From contig NZ_VCNK01000030.1 of assembly GCF_006265095.1 (NCBI RefSeq), forward strand, positions 1 to 64,000: a DNA stretch of 64,000 nt, given 5' to 3'. The notes under the pieces were generated by a model. That model searched no databases. It worked only from the letters and a program-made list of their open reading frames with translations, and had not been told where the DNA came from. Below are positions 25,019 through 33,907 of the stretch, piece after piece. The number at the start of each line of letters is the position of its first letter. Positions within the stretch are counted from its first letter, which is position 1. The position numbers were made by a program, and so were the translations under genes. The DNA is from Phaeobacter sp. B1627. GTDB lineage: Bacteria; Pseudomonadota; Alphaproteobacteria; Rhodobacterales; Rhodobacteraceae.

Positions 25019-26365
25019 TTGCGAGCAACTGTTTGGACCATAAACTTGGCGGACAATCAATCAAATCCCGGGACAGCGGACACGGATGCCCAAAGCGGGA
25101 AATCCGAGCCCACCCCAAAAGACGCGCCCGCGGCAAAGGCAAAGCCCAAGGCCAAGCCCAAACCGGCCGCCAAGCCGAAGGCCGAAGCCAAGCCCAAATC
25201 GGCTCCAAAGCCCGCGGCCGCCGCGGCCCAGCCGGTCTATGCGCCGGCTCGCACGGCCAGTGCCAAACCGCGCCACTGGTTGCTGTTGATCAGCTTCCTG
25301 CTGTGCGTCGGGGCCCCCCTCTGTGTCACCGCCACCTACCTGTGGACCCGGGCGGTGGACCAATATACCTCCAGCCTCGGCTTTACCGTCCGCCGCGAGG
25401 AAGCGCCCTCTGCCGTCGATATTCTCGGCGGTCTCACCAATCTTTCCAGCACCTCCTCGTCGGACAGCGATATTCTCTATGAATACATCCAGTCCCAGGA
25501 ACTGGTCGAACGGGTCGATGCCCGTCTGGACCTGCGCGCGCAATACACCCGTCACTATCCCATTGATCCGATCTTCACCCTGGCCCGCGACAGTTCGATC
25601 GAGGATCTGGTCGCATACTGGCAGAAGATGGTGCTGATCTCCTACGCGCCGGGCACCGGTCTCATCGAGGTCAAAGTCAAGGCCTTCACCGCCGAAGAAG
25701 CCCATGACATCGCCGAAGTGATCTTTGAAGAAAGCTCGCGGATGATCAACCAGCTCTCGGCGATCGCCCGTGAAGACGCCATGCGCTACGCCCGCGAAGA
25801 GCTTGAGGTGTCGGTGGAGCAGCTGAAGGTCGCCCGCCAGGCGATGACCGCCTTCCGATCGCGCACCCAGATCGTCGACCCCAGCGCCGATATCCAGCTA
25901 CAGATGGGGTTGCTGAACACCCTGCAGCAGCAGCTTGGCACCGAGCTGATCAATTACGACCTGTTGCTGACCAGCGTACAGGAGGGCGACCCCCGCCTGC
26001 AGCAATCGCAACAGCGCATCAACGCCATCCGGGACCGTGTCCGCCAGGAGCGCGACAAATTCGGCGGCGGCGCCTCCGACTCCGGCGGTGCGGATTACGC
26101 CACCCTGGTGGCCGATTTCGAACGGCTCAGCGTCGACCGGGAGTTTGCCGAGCAGAAATACAAGGGCGCATTGCAGAATTACGATATCGCCCAGGCCGAA
26201 GCCCAGCGTCAAAGCCGCTATCTGGCCGCCTATCTGAATCCCACCCGCGCCCAGAGCCCGGAATATCCGCGCCGCCTCCTGCTGTTTGGCCTGACCGCTC
26301 TGTTCCTGCTGATCGCCTGGTCGACCCTGGGGCTGATCCTGTATTCGCTCAGGGACCGCCGCTGA
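25019..26365 (+). CDS. kpsE: Capsule export inner-membrane protein, KpsE-like (PCP family)
   Basis: The start is uncertain: no ATG is suitable, and TTG codons at 24992, 25019 and 25046 are in frame. I pick 25019, which has GAGAAGG shortly before it. Residues about 30-75 are a lysine/proline/alanine-rich tract, presumably a flexible cytoplasmic tail. A membrane helix (LLLISFLLCVGAPLCVTATYL) precedes a periplasmic region with a coiled coil (about AREDAMRYAREELEVSVEQL onward) and DPRLQQSQQRINAIRDRV. A second helix (LLLFGLTALFLLIAWSTLGL) and a short tail end the protein. This is the KpsE/Wzc-like adaptor that joins the ABC exporter to the outer-membrane exit. kpsT follows after 13 bp. Confidence 0.88.
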   Translation: MRATVWTINLADNQSNPGTADTDAQSGKSEPTPKDAPAAKAKPKAKPKPAAKPKAEAKPKSAPKPAAAAAQPVYAPARTASAKPRHWLLLISFLLCVGAPLCVTATYLWTRAVDQYTSSLGFTVRREEAPSAVDILGGLTNLSSTSSSDSDILYEYIQSQELVERVDARLDLRAQYTRHYPIDPIFTLARDSSIEDLVAYWQKMVLISYAPGTGLIEVKVKAFTAEEAHDIAEVIFEESSRMINQLSAIAREDAMRYAREELEVSVEQLKVARQAMTAFRSRTQIVDPSADIQLQMGLLNTLQQQLGTELINYDLLLTSVQEGDPRLQQSQQRINAIRDRVRQERDKFGGGASDSGGADYATLVADFERLSVDREFAEQKYKGALQNYDIAQAEAQRQSRYLAAYLNPTRAQSPEYPRRLLLFGLTALFLLIAWSTLGLILYSLRDRR

Positions 26366-26378
26366 AGGAGGTGCCGCC

Positions 26379-27041
26379 ATGATCGTGCTGGAAAACCTCA
26401 CCAAGAGCTTTGCCACCCCGAACGGGCGCAAATACGTCGCCCGCGATGTCAACCTGACGATTCCCAACGGCAAGGCGATGGCCCTGCTCGGGCGCAACGG
26501 CGCCGGGAAATCCACCATATTGCGGATGATTTCCGGCAACATGAACCCGGATTCGGGCCGCATCCTGTCCAGTGGATCGGTCTCCTTTCCGGTCGGGTTT
26601 GCCGGCTCTTTCCACCGCGACCTGACCGGGGCGCAAAACGCCCGGTTCGTGGCCCGCATCTACGGGGTGGATACCGACGATATGCTGAACTTCGTGGCCG
26701 ATTTCGCAGCCCTTGGCGGCCATCTTCACATGCCCGTGCGCACCTATTCCTCCGGCATGCGCTCGCGGCTGGCCTTCGGCATTTCCATGGCGCTGCATTT
26801 CGACACCTATCTGGTCGACGAGGTGACCTCTGTCGGCGACAGTGCCTTTCGCCGCAAGAGCGCCGCGATCTTCAAGGCGAGAATGCAGAATTCCTCCGCC
26901 ATCGTGGTGACCCATTCGCTCATCGAGGTGCGCAACCTCTGTAATTCGGGGGCGGTGCTGGAAAACGGCGAGGTCACCTATTTCGACGATGTCGAAGAGG
27001 CCATCGGCCTGCACGTCAAAAACATGAAGCGCAGCCGCTGA
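26379..27041 (+). CDS. kpsT: Polysaccharide ABC transporter ATPase
   Basis: A 220-residue ATPase with Walker A GRNGAGKST (38-46), the short signature YSSGM (123-127, as in KpsT rather than LSGGQ), Walker B TYLVDE (143-148) and the switch histidine in VVTHSL. SFPVGFAGSFHRDLTGAQNARF is the region characteristic of capsule exporters. It has no carbohydrate-binding C-terminal extension, as in KpsT and unlike long Wzt proteins. It follows kpsE by 13 bp with an AAGGAGG ribosome site, and pairs with the divergent KpsM. Confidence 0.94.
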   Translation: MIVLENLTKSFATPNGRKYVARDVNLTIPNGKAMALLGRNGAGKSTILRMISGNMNPDSGRILSSGSVSFPVGFAGSFHRDLTGAQNARFVARIYGVDTDDMLNFVADFAALGGHLHMPVRTYSSGMRSRLAFGISMALHFDTYLVDEVTSVGDSAFRRKSAAIFKARMQNSSAIVVTHSLIEVRNLCNSGAVLENGEVTYFDDVEEAIGLHVKNMKRSR

Positions 27042-27265
27042 TAGCCGGGGCGTACTGCCCCTGCCTGCCGCCCCCTGTTACCCCCTGTTGTGCCCCGCCA
27101 GCGCCCTCGGTTGTGCTCCAGTTGCAGGCCATCGTGTTCTGTCCGCAAAAATTGGAAACAATCCACAAGACTGTCCCAGTTTTGGCCACATATCAGACAC
27201 AGCCAAACCGCCCTGCTCTCGCAGATTGCCCCCGAGATCAACGACAGGCCGGGGTGGGCCAGGGC

Positions 27266-29821
27266 ATGACAAACTTCACGACATCGCAATTCGTTCACAT
27301 CACAAGCGGGCAACATGCCGCCACCGCACCACGGCTGACGATTGCGCAGGGCGGCAGCCAGCTGGAGGTGGCGCTGCATATGGGCGCCGGTGCGCAGGTG
27401 CATCACTTCCGTCTTGCCAACGACGACCTCCGCTATCGCCAGAGCGCCAGCGAAAGCGGCGAGGAAACCGACCTGTCGCTGGGCGGCGTCCGGGTCACGC
27501 TGGACAACACCGCGCTGGAGGATCTCTTTGCCACCGCGATGCCCCATGCGCGCAGCACCGCCTTCTTTGACGACCACAGCGGCTTTGCTGGGGATCGCTT
27601 CAGCCTGCTGGCCACCACCGGCGCGGGTCCGGAAATCCTGGTGGCTGCCGGGCCGGATCAATCCGGTCTGGTGACCCTTTTGCGCAATGGCGATGGCAGC
27701 TTCAGCCAGCTGAGCAGCCGCAGCGCCAGCAGCAGCACCTACCTCGGCGACGTGCAGATGATGGCCGGCGCCGTGGTCAACGAACAGCAATTTGTCTTTG
27801 CCGCCTCCGGGTTCGAGGCCGGCGTCAGCGCCTATCGGCTCGACAGCGCCGGGCGGCTTCGCCATCTGGACAGTCTCGGCGCCCGCGAAGGCCTTGGGGT
27901 CAACGCTCCCAGCGCCCTGCTGACCACGGAAATCGACGGCCGCCCGGTGCTTCTGTTGGCGGCGGCGGGCAGCAGCTCGATCTCGGTGCTGGGCATCGGC
28001 TATGACGGGCAGCTGGACCTGCTGGACCATCAGACCGACACGCTGGCCACCCGGTTCGGTGCCGTGACCGTGATGGAAACGATCACCCATGGCGGCCAGA
28101 CCTATGTGGTGGCCGGCGGCGGGGACGACGGGCTGACCCTGTTTGCGCTCCTGCCCGGTGGCCGCCTGCTGGTGCTCGACAGCCTGAGCGACAGCACCGA
28201 CCTGGGCCTCGACAATGTCAACGGGCTGGCGATGCAGATGCAGGGCGATACCCTGCATGTCTTTGCCACCTCCGAGACCGAGGCGGGGCTGACCCATGCC
28301 AGCGTGACGCTGGCCGGAACCGCGGTGCAGGCAGGCGGCGGTGGCGCCGACCGGATTCGGGCTGCCAGCAGCGGCGGCATCCTGCTGGACGGTGGCGGCA
28401 ACGACCGGCTGACCGGCGGTGCGGGCGCCGATGTCTTCGTACTGGCCCAGGATGGCGATCGCGACGAGATCCGCGCCTTTGACACCGCCCGGGACCGGGT
28501 TGACCTCAGCGCCTGGAGCGGGCTGCACTCGGTCGACCAGCTGGAGATCCAATCCCGCGGCGACGGCGCGGAACTGCGCTACGGCACCGAGACCCTGCGC
28601 CTTTATACCGCCGATGGCAGCAGCCTCGACATCGCCGATTTCCTGCGCCACGACCTGCTGGGGCTTTATCGGCCGCAGCCGGAGGTGCAGGCGCCGGTGG
28701 TCCAGACCGGATCGGGCCAGCTGGTGGGCAACAACGGCGAAGACCGGCTGAGCGGGCGCGGCAGCGCCGACATCCTGTTTGGCCAGGACGGCGACGACCA
28801 GCTCCTGGGCGCGGGCGGGCGGGACACCCTCTGGGGCGGGCTTGGCCATGACACGATGCAGGCCGGCGACGACAATGACCTGCTTTATGGCGAAGACGGC
28901 AATGACATCATGGATGGCGGCAACGGTCATGACCACCTGGCCGGCGGCGCGGGCGACGACAGTCTGACCGGTGGCACCGGGGCCGATACGCTGATGGGCG
29001 ACGCGGGCCATGACACCTTGCATGGCGACAGTTCCACCGACCTCCTGCTGGGTGGGATCGGCAACGACAGCCTCGTCGGCGGCACCGGGGACGACACGCT
29101 TTATGGCGGCGACGGCAATGACCACCTGTTCGGCAATACCGCGCTCGACACCATCTACGGCGGCGCAGGCAACGATTACATCTCCTCCGGCGATGGCGTC
29201 GATTACGTCGACGGCGAGGCCGGCAATGACACCATCTTCGGCCGCTCCGGCTGGGACAGCCTGAACGGTGGCGACGGCGACGACCTGCTTTATGGCAGTG
29301 AGGGCGACGACCTGCTGAACGGCGGCTCCGGCAATGACTGGGTCTCGGGCGGCTCGGCCTCGGATCAGATCTACGGCAACTCCGGCAATGACACGCTCTA
29401 TGGCAACTTCGGGGCCGACCGGCTCTCTGGCGGCAGCGATCAGGATCTGCTGCTGGGCGGCACCGGCGACGACACGCTGGTGGGCGGCGGCGGCGATGAC
29501 AGTCTTTATGGCAACCAGGGCGTCGATGTACTGGAGGGCGGCCCCGGAAATGACCTGCTGCGCGGCGGCACCCTGGCGGACAGTTTCATCTTTACCCGCG
29601 GTCACGACGGCGACGAAATCGAGGATTTCAGGCTCGGTCAGGACGAGTTGCACCTGTCCCGGTCTCTTCTCAGCGGGCATGACAGCGCCCAAGCGCTGAT
29701 CTCGGCCTTTGGCGAGGTCACCAATCTGGGTGCAGTCCTGGATTTTGGCCACGGCGACCGGATCCTGTTCTCCAACCTCCAGAGCCTCGACGGGCTGGCC
29801 GCGGATATCGAGATCTTCTGA
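27266..29821 (+). CDS. RTX calcium-binding protein with beta-propeller-like N-terminal half
   Basis: The ATG at 27266 (MTNFTTSQFVHITSG) is chosen; the 51-residue upstream extension has no protein character. Residues about 70-400 contain repeated units such as ILVAAGPDQSGLVTLLRNGD, QFVFAASGFEAGVSAYRLDS and VLLLAAAGSSSISVLGIGYD, each a four-strand blade-like pattern of a propeller. RTX GGxGxDxL repeats follow, first near residue 370 and then densely from about 480, and the end (ADIEIF) matches the sister protease at 8952. It has no HExxH protease motif. It was probably exported by type I secretion and could be a matrix or adhesion protein (inference). Confidence 0.85.
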   Translation: MTNFTTSQFVHITSGQHAATAPRLTIAQGGSQLEVALHMGAGAQVHHFRLANDDLRYRQSASESGEETDLSLGGVRVTLDNTALEDLFATAMPHARSTAFFDDHSGFAGDRFSLLATTGAGPEILVAAGPDQSGLVTLLRNGDGSFSQLSSRSASSSTYLGDVQMMAGAVVNEQQFVFAASGFEAGVSAYRLDSAGRLRHLDSLGAREGLGVNAPSALLTTEIDGRPVLLLAAAGSSSISVLGIGYDGQLDLLDHQTDTLATRFGAVTVMETITHGGQTYVVAGGGDDGLTLFALLPGGRLLVLDSLSDSTDLGLDNVNGLAMQMQGDTLHVFATSETEAGLTHASVTLAGTAVQAGGGGADRIRAASSGGILLDGGGNDRLTGGAGADVFVLAQDGDRDEIRAFDTARDRVDLSAWSGLHSVDQLEIQSRGDGAELRYGTETLRLYTADGSSLDIADFLRHDLLGLYRPQPEVQAPVVQTGSGQLVGNNGEDRLSGRGSADILFGQDGDDQLLGAGGRDTLWGGLGHDTMQAGDDNDLLYGEDGNDIMDGGNGHDHLAGGAGDDSLTGGTGADTLMGDAGHDTLHGDSSTDLLLGGIGNDSLVGGTGDDTLYGGDGNDHLFGNTALDTIYGGAGNDYISSGDGVDYVDGEAGNDTIFGRSGWDSLNGGDGDDLLYGSEGDDLLNGGSGNDWVSGGSASDQIYGNSGNDTLYGNFGADRLSGGSDQDLLLGGTGDDTLVGGGGDDSLYGNQGVDVLEGGPGNDLLRGGTLADSFIFTRGHDGDEIEDFRLGQDELHLSRSLLSGHDSAQALISAFGEVTNLGAVLDFGHGDRILFSNLQSLDGLAADIEIF
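29060..29341 (+). repeat. 282-bp exact repeat shared by two RTX genes, copy 2
   Basis: Identical to 10548-10829 over 282 bp, in the same codon frame, inside the second RTX gene. Flanking RTX sequence is similar but not identical, so the block stands out as a recent transfer between the genes or a retained segment kept uniform by gene conversion. Confidence 0.95.
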
Positions 29822-29884
29822 GCGCCACCGGAGCGGGGACCGTCCCGACCCAGTCAGCCAAGGTGGCCAGCCAGCCGTCCCGCC

Positions 29885-30499
29885 TCAGCGGTCGCGACGG
29901 AACAGGTTGCCAATGGTCTGGAACACCAGGTCGAAATCATAACACATGTTCTGGTGGCGCTGATAGATCAGGTCCAGCCGCGCCTTGGTCGGCACGCAGG
30001 TACGGGAATAGACCGCATCGGTTTCGGCCGGGGTGTCGCAGCGCGCCAGCAGCGCCGCCTCATGCCTGTGATACACGATGGAGGCAATGCCGGTGACCCC
30101 GGGGCGCGATTTCAGCACCTGGCTGTAGATCTCGGGATTGGCCTCCACATATTGGCGCAGCGGCGGGCGCGGGCCGACAAAGCTCAGGTCGCCGCGCAGG
30201 ATGTTCCACAGCTGCGGAAACTCGTCGAGCCGCTTGGAGCGCAGCCAGGCCCCGGTGGGGGTGACACGGGCCGCCTTGTCGCCGCCGGAGACTCCGCTGT
30301 CGGTGTCCACCACAGTCATGGTCCGCAACTTCCACAGCAAGAAGGGCTGATCCACCCCTTTCATCCGCTCGGCCACATAGAAGATCGGGCGGCCCTCTTT
30401 CAGCAGCAACCAGATCAACAGCCCCAGCAGGATGGGTCCGAGGATCACGATCAAAAGCGTGACAAAAAAGAGGTCAAACAGGCGTTTGTCCCAGGTCAT
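29885..30499 (-). CDS. Sugar-phosphate transferase priming glycan synthesis (PF02397, short form)
   Basis: A 204-residue protein with one N-terminal membrane segment (LFFVTLLIVILGPILLGLLIWLL) and the PF02397 catalytic domain: GRPIFYVAERMKG, LWKLRTM, LDEFPQLWNILRGDLSFVGPRP and SRPGVTGIA. It transfers a sugar-1-phosphate to undecaprenyl phosphate, starting a repeat unit. It is the PglC/WcaJ short type. Its ATG overlaps the stop of the adjacent SDR gene (30496-30499). With the ExoY-like enzyme at 62777 it is one of two such primers in the window, suggesting two separate glycans. Confidence 0.92.
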   Translation of the reverse strand: MTWDKRLFDLFFVTLLIVILGPILLGLLIWLLLKEGRPIFYVAERMKGVDQPFLLWKLRTMTVVDTDSGVSGGDKAARVTPTGAWLRSKRLDEFPQLWNILRGDLSFVGPRPPLRQYVEANPEIYSQVLKSRPGVTGIASIVYHRHEAALLARCDTPAETDAVYSRTCVPTKARLDLIYQRHQNMCYDFDLVFQTIGNLFRRDR

Positions 30500-31371
30500 C
30501 CGTGTGATCCATCCTTTATATGTGGCTCTAACATGGCGATTTCGGCCAGCATCTCTGTGGGGTCGGCCACAGGCAGGGGCTGGTGTGGCGCCAGAAACGC
30601 CGCCAGGCGCGCCACGTCAAGCTCCACCTCCGCAATCGCGGTCTCCGGTGCCGGAACTGTTGCATAGTCCCGCCCCGCCGCCCGCAGCAGGACGGCCATC
30701 TCCACCGGGCCGGGCTGGGCAATGTTCAAGACCTCCGGCAGCCGCGGCGCCGCCAGCAGCGCGGCGATCACATCCGCCAGGGTGGCCGGGCCGATATAGC
30801 TGCGCCGCGGGCTGCGGCCATCGGGGAACTGATCCAGCCGGAACCCGGGCCGCCAGCCGCCCAGCACCGCGTCGAACCCGGCCACATTGCCGATCCGAAG
30901 CGCACAGACCGAAACCCCCAGCTCGGCCCCGAGACGGGCGGCCTGCGCTTCCATATCGGCCTTGGCCTGCCCATAGGGATGGGTCGGCGTCAGCGTGAGA
31001 TCCTCGTGCAGCGCGCCGCCCCGGGCCCCGTAGACCGCCGCCGAGGAGGCCAAAATCACTCGTATCCCGGCTTCGGCGGCGGCATGGATGGCCGCCTCGG
31101 CCAGGCGCAGATTATCGCCCAGATCGCCGCCCCGGCCCGGCACTCCTCCGGCCAGGCAGAGGATCTGCCCGCTCTGCCGCGCCGCCGCCGCCAGCGCCGC
31201 CGGGTCCGCCAGCGGATCGAAGATCTGCCAGCCCGGTCCTTCCTGCGCCCGCCCCGGCGCCCGACGCGCCTGCCACAGAGCCGCATCCGGCCCCCATCTG
31301 TGGCGAAGACTGCGGCCGATCCTCCCCGAGGCGCCCAGTACGAGAGGTGTCAGCAGGAATGTCACAAACAT
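30496..31371 (-). CDS. NAD-dependent epimerase/dehydratase (SDR)
   Basis: A 291-residue extended SDR. The cofactor loop reads LGASGRIGRSL (GxxGxxG), and the active-site region is ILASSAAVYGARG followed by HPYGQAKADME, giving the S...YxxxK triad. It probably modifies a nucleotide sugar or a lipid-linked sugar made by the coupled transferase, as in PglC/WbpL-type pairs with an SDR. Specific substrate unknown. The gene is first in this two-gene unit, divergent from the outer-membrane export gene at 31483. Confidence 0.82.
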   Translation of the reverse strand: MFVTFLLTPLVLGASGRIGRSLRHRWGPDAALWQARRAPGRAQEGPGWQIFDPLADPAALAAAARQSGQILCLAGGVPGRGGDLGDNLRLAEAAIHAAAEAGIRVILASSAAVYGARGGALHEDLTLTPTHPYGQAKADMEAQAARLGAELGVSVCALRIGNVAGFDAVLGGWRPGFRLDQFPDGRSPRRSYIGPATLADVIAALLAAPRLPEVLNIAQPGPVEMAVLLRAAGRDYATVPAPETAIAEVELDVARLAAFLAPHQPLPVADPTEMLAEIAMLEPHIKDGSHG

Positions 31372-31401
31372 GCGCAGCGTTGCTCTTCATGGTTTCGATT
31401 G

Positions 31402-31429
31402 TTGACGGTTTCGACCCCGCCGGTATGTT
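31402..31429 (+). promoter_or_regulatory. Candidate sigma-70 promoter for the export lipoprotein
   Basis: TTGACG (31402-31407) and TATGTT (31424-31429) with 16 bp between, about 55 bp before the ATG of the Wza/KpsD-like gene. It fits in the divergent gap after the SDR gene start. No experimental support. Confidence 0.4.
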
Positions 31430-31482
31430 GCACGCAATAATCTCACAAAGATTTCCTGACTGCCATCGGGATCAAGGACTTC

Positions 31483-32601
31483 ATGCTCAAACTTTCGCTT
31501 CTGGTCGCCGCGCTCGCTGTCGCACTCCTCCCCGCCGCCTGCTCCCGCTTGCCCGGAGGCGCCCCGGCCAGCGCGGAAATCCTGAAATCCGCAGCTGATG
31601 CGGATGCCGACTTCGCCCTGTATGCGGTCAACCGCGCCTTTTTGCCGACGGTCTCCCAATGGCCCGACACCGGCAACCTGCAGCACCTGTCCTGGATTGG
31701 CGCCAGCCGCGGCCCCAAGACCCAGATCATCCAGCCGGGCGACCGCCTGTCGATGCAGGTCTGGGACAGCAACGCCAATTCCCTTCTGACCGCCGGCGGC
31801 CAGAAGGTCGTGCAATTGCAGGACATGCGAGTCTCGGCCAATGGCAGCGTCTTTCTGCCCTACGTCGGGGATGTGAATGTCACCGGGCTGACCCCCGACC
31901 TGGCGCGTGAGAAGCTGCAAACCGAGCTGGAGGCCATCGTGCCCTCGGCGCAGTTGCAGCTTGATGTGCTGGAAGGGCGCAACAACTCGGTCGATCTGGT
32001 CTCCGGCGTGATCAGCCCCGGCACCTATCCGATGCCCGACAGGAATTACTCGGTGATGGGTCTGATCGCGGCCGGCGGCGGCATCGCCTCGGGGCTGAAC
32101 AACCCCCAAATTCGCCTGATGCGCGGCGGGCGGCTGTTTGGCACCTCGGTCGGCAGCCTGCTCAACTCGCCACAAAAGGACACGTTGCTGCGCGGCGGCG
32201 ACCGGGTGTTTGTCGAAGAGGACGAACGGTATTTCCTCTCTTTTGGTGCCACCGGCACCGAGGACCTGCATATCTTTACCAAGGATGAAGTCTCTGCCAT
32301 GGATGCGCTGTCGATTTCCGGCGGTTTCCAGGACAGCAAAGCCGATCCCCAGGGGCTGCTAATCCTGCGCGAATACCCGGCAACCGCCGTGGCGCCGGGT
32401 GTGCGCGGTCCGCGCCAGACCCGGGTGGTCTTCACCCTGGATCTGACCTCTGCCGACGGGCTGTTCTCCGCCCGCAACTTCCTGGTCCACCCCGGCGATC
32501 TGGTCATGGCCACCGAGAGCCCGGTCAATGATGCGCTGACCATCTCGAGCCTGATCGGCAACTTCTTCGGTGTCTTCAACCGGACCGGGCTGGTCGACTG
32601 A
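31483..32601 (+). CDS. Outer-membrane polysaccharide export lipoprotein (Wza/KpsD-like)
   Basis: A 372-residue lipoprotein: signal peptide with lipobox LLPAAC (Cys20), a Poly_export domain with IIQPGDRLSMQVWD and ANGSVFLPYVGDVNVTGLTPD, then SLBB-type domains (VDLVSGVISPGTYPMPDRNY, LSFGATGTEDLHIFTKDEVS). It would form the exit channel for the KpsMTE or Wzx/Wzy glycan. A TTGACG/TATGTT promoter lies 55 bp upstream, and a DUF2793 gene converges on it 18 bp after the stop. Confidence 0.9.
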   Translation: MLKLSLLVAALAVALLPAACSRLPGGAPASAEILKSAADADADFALYAVNRAFLPTVSQWPDTGNLQHLSWIGASRGPKTQIIQPGDRLSMQVWDSNANSLLTAGGQKVVQLQDMRVSANGSVFLPYVGDVNVTGLTPDLAREKLQTELEAIVPSAQLQLDVLEGRNNSVDLVSGVISPGTYPMPDRNYSVMGLIAAGGGIASGLNNPQIRLMRGGRLFGTSVGSLLNSPQKDTLLRGGDRVFVEEDERYFLSFGATGTEDLHIFTKDEVSAMDALSISGGFQDSKADPQGLLILREYPATAVAPGVRGPRQTRVVFTLDLTSADGLFSARNFLVHPGDLVMATESPVNDALTISSLIGNFFGVFNRTGLVD

Positions 32602-32619
32602 ACTGAGCTGCCTAGCGGC

Positions 32620-33660
32620 TCAGTCCCAGCGGCCCACCGCCAGGCAGCTCAGCCCGTCTCCCGTCTGGGCAGTTCCGGTCGGATCATAGCTGATCGGGGT
32701 GACCGCACTGGCGCTGAGCGTCGTCGCCGCCACCATGCGCGCGGCGCTCTCGGTCGAGGTCAGGGAAAGCACAGGCGCGGCGGAAAAGGCCTGCGGAAAG
32801 GTCCATACGCTGCCCGCCGACCGGCTTGCCCAGACCATCTGGGTGCCATCGGCCAGCCGCAGCCAGGCGCCATCGGCAGTGGCCCCCTGCTCCAGAACCG
32901 CCCCGGTGGGCTGACCTCCCGACAGGGCGACGCTGCCAAGCAGATTGCCCGGACCATAGCCCCAGTCTGCCCGCATCAACCGCCCCGCCGTGGTGTCATA
33001 CGCCGTCGCCTGCACCGCCGCGCCGCTCAGGTGGCCGCTGGCGGGATCGGCCCGGATCGCCTCAACCCAGCTGGTCCCATCGGCGCTGACTTTCAGCGAA
33101 AACGCCGTCTCGCCCGCTAGCCCCATCTCCGCATGGCCGGTCCAGCCGGACTGGAACAGTAGGCTGGCCGTCTCGCCGACCGCAGCCTTGTTGATTTTCA
33201 GCTGATGGCCCGCGCCTGCATGGGTCAGCAGGGTGGCCGGGCCGGCGACCGCCAGCGGGTTCTGCGCATCCGGGCTGGTGGCAATGCCCAGCCGAGCGCG
33301 AATCTCGCTGTCCGGGCTGACCCAGGCCCCCTCTTGCCAGACCACCAGCTGGTCGGTCTCGCGCAGCCAGGCCCGCCACCCCTCGGCCGGGTCGAGAAAC
33401 AGCCAGGCGCCATCGCTCCAGGCCGCGAGCCGTCCGCCCTGGCCCGCCCAGGCCCCCGTCGGCCCCGCCCCAAGCGCAAAGACCTGCCCCGCGACCGGAT
33501 CCGCCGGTGGGGTCTCGGCCGCAATGGTCTCCATCACCAGCTGCACCACCAGATCCAGTTGCTGCAGAGCCGCGTTGTGGGTGACATGTTTCTGCGCCTG
33601 GGCAGGCATCAGATAGGGCAGATCGAGACGGTCAGAGCTTTCGGATGAAATCGGGGGCAT
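32620..33660 (-). CDS. DUF2793-domain protein
   Basis: A 346-residue protein whose N-terminus LDLPYLMPAQAQKHVTHNAALQQLDLVVQ (in part) is the DUF2793 hallmark, common in Rhodobacteraceae and often near gene-transfer-agent or phage tail genes. The rest is repetitive beta structure with WAGQGGRLAAWSDGAWLFLDPAEGW and a C-terminal FSAAPVLSLTS segment, like a tail- or fibre-associated protein. No signal peptide. Its presence inside an exopolysaccharide cluster is unexplained, though a surface role is possible. It converges with the export lipoprotein gene. Confidence 0.8.
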   Translation of the reverse strand: MPPISSESSDRLDLPYLMPAQAQKHVTHNAALQQLDLVVQLVMETIAAETPPADPVAGQVFALGAGPTGAWAGQGGRLAAWSDGAWLFLDPAEGWRAWLRETDQLVVWQEGAWVSPDSEIRARLGIATSPDAQNPLAVAGPATLLTHAGAGHQLKINKAAVGETASLLFQSGWTGHAEMGLAGETAFSLKVSADGTSWVEAIRADPASGHLSGAAVQATAYDTTAGRLMRADWGYGPGNLLGSVALSGGQPTGAVLEQGATADGAWLRLADGTQMVWASRSAGSVWTFPQAFSAAPVLSLTSTESAARMVAATTLSASAVTPISYDPTGTAQTGDGLSCLAVGRWD

Positions 33661-33813
33661 GGGAGGCAGGTCCTTCGGTTGCAGCCAAACTGCCCTGATC
33701 CTGCCTCTGCGGCCTCAAGACCCAGACAACAGGGCGCGCGTGCTGTTAACCTTTCCGCAGGTCCGCAGATCCAAAACCCCGTGCCACAAGCAAATGCCAC
33801 AAGCAAATGCCAC

Positions 33814-33848
33814 AAAAAACGGGCCTCCCGCATCAGCAGAAGGCCCGT
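33814..33848 (-). terminator. Rho-independent terminator of the YjbE-like gene
   Basis: On the minus strand ACGGGCCT pairs with AGGCCCGT (33841-33848 with 33819-33826) around a 14-nt loop and is followed by five or six T (33814-33818 read in reverse). It lies 60 bp after the stop of the 80-residue secreted protein. Confidence 0.85.
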
Positions 33849-33907
33849 CTTGAAATCAAACTCAGTCGGCGGACGGCGGCGTCGTCACGCGGCCATCTCA
33901 GGCCTGA

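Noticed and set aside
26978-29752. 924-codon open frame antisense to the second RTX gene
   Set aside because: Its Val/Ala/Ile-rich repeats are a reverse-strand image of the RTX repeat DNA; no start context or domain. A shadow of GC-rich codons.
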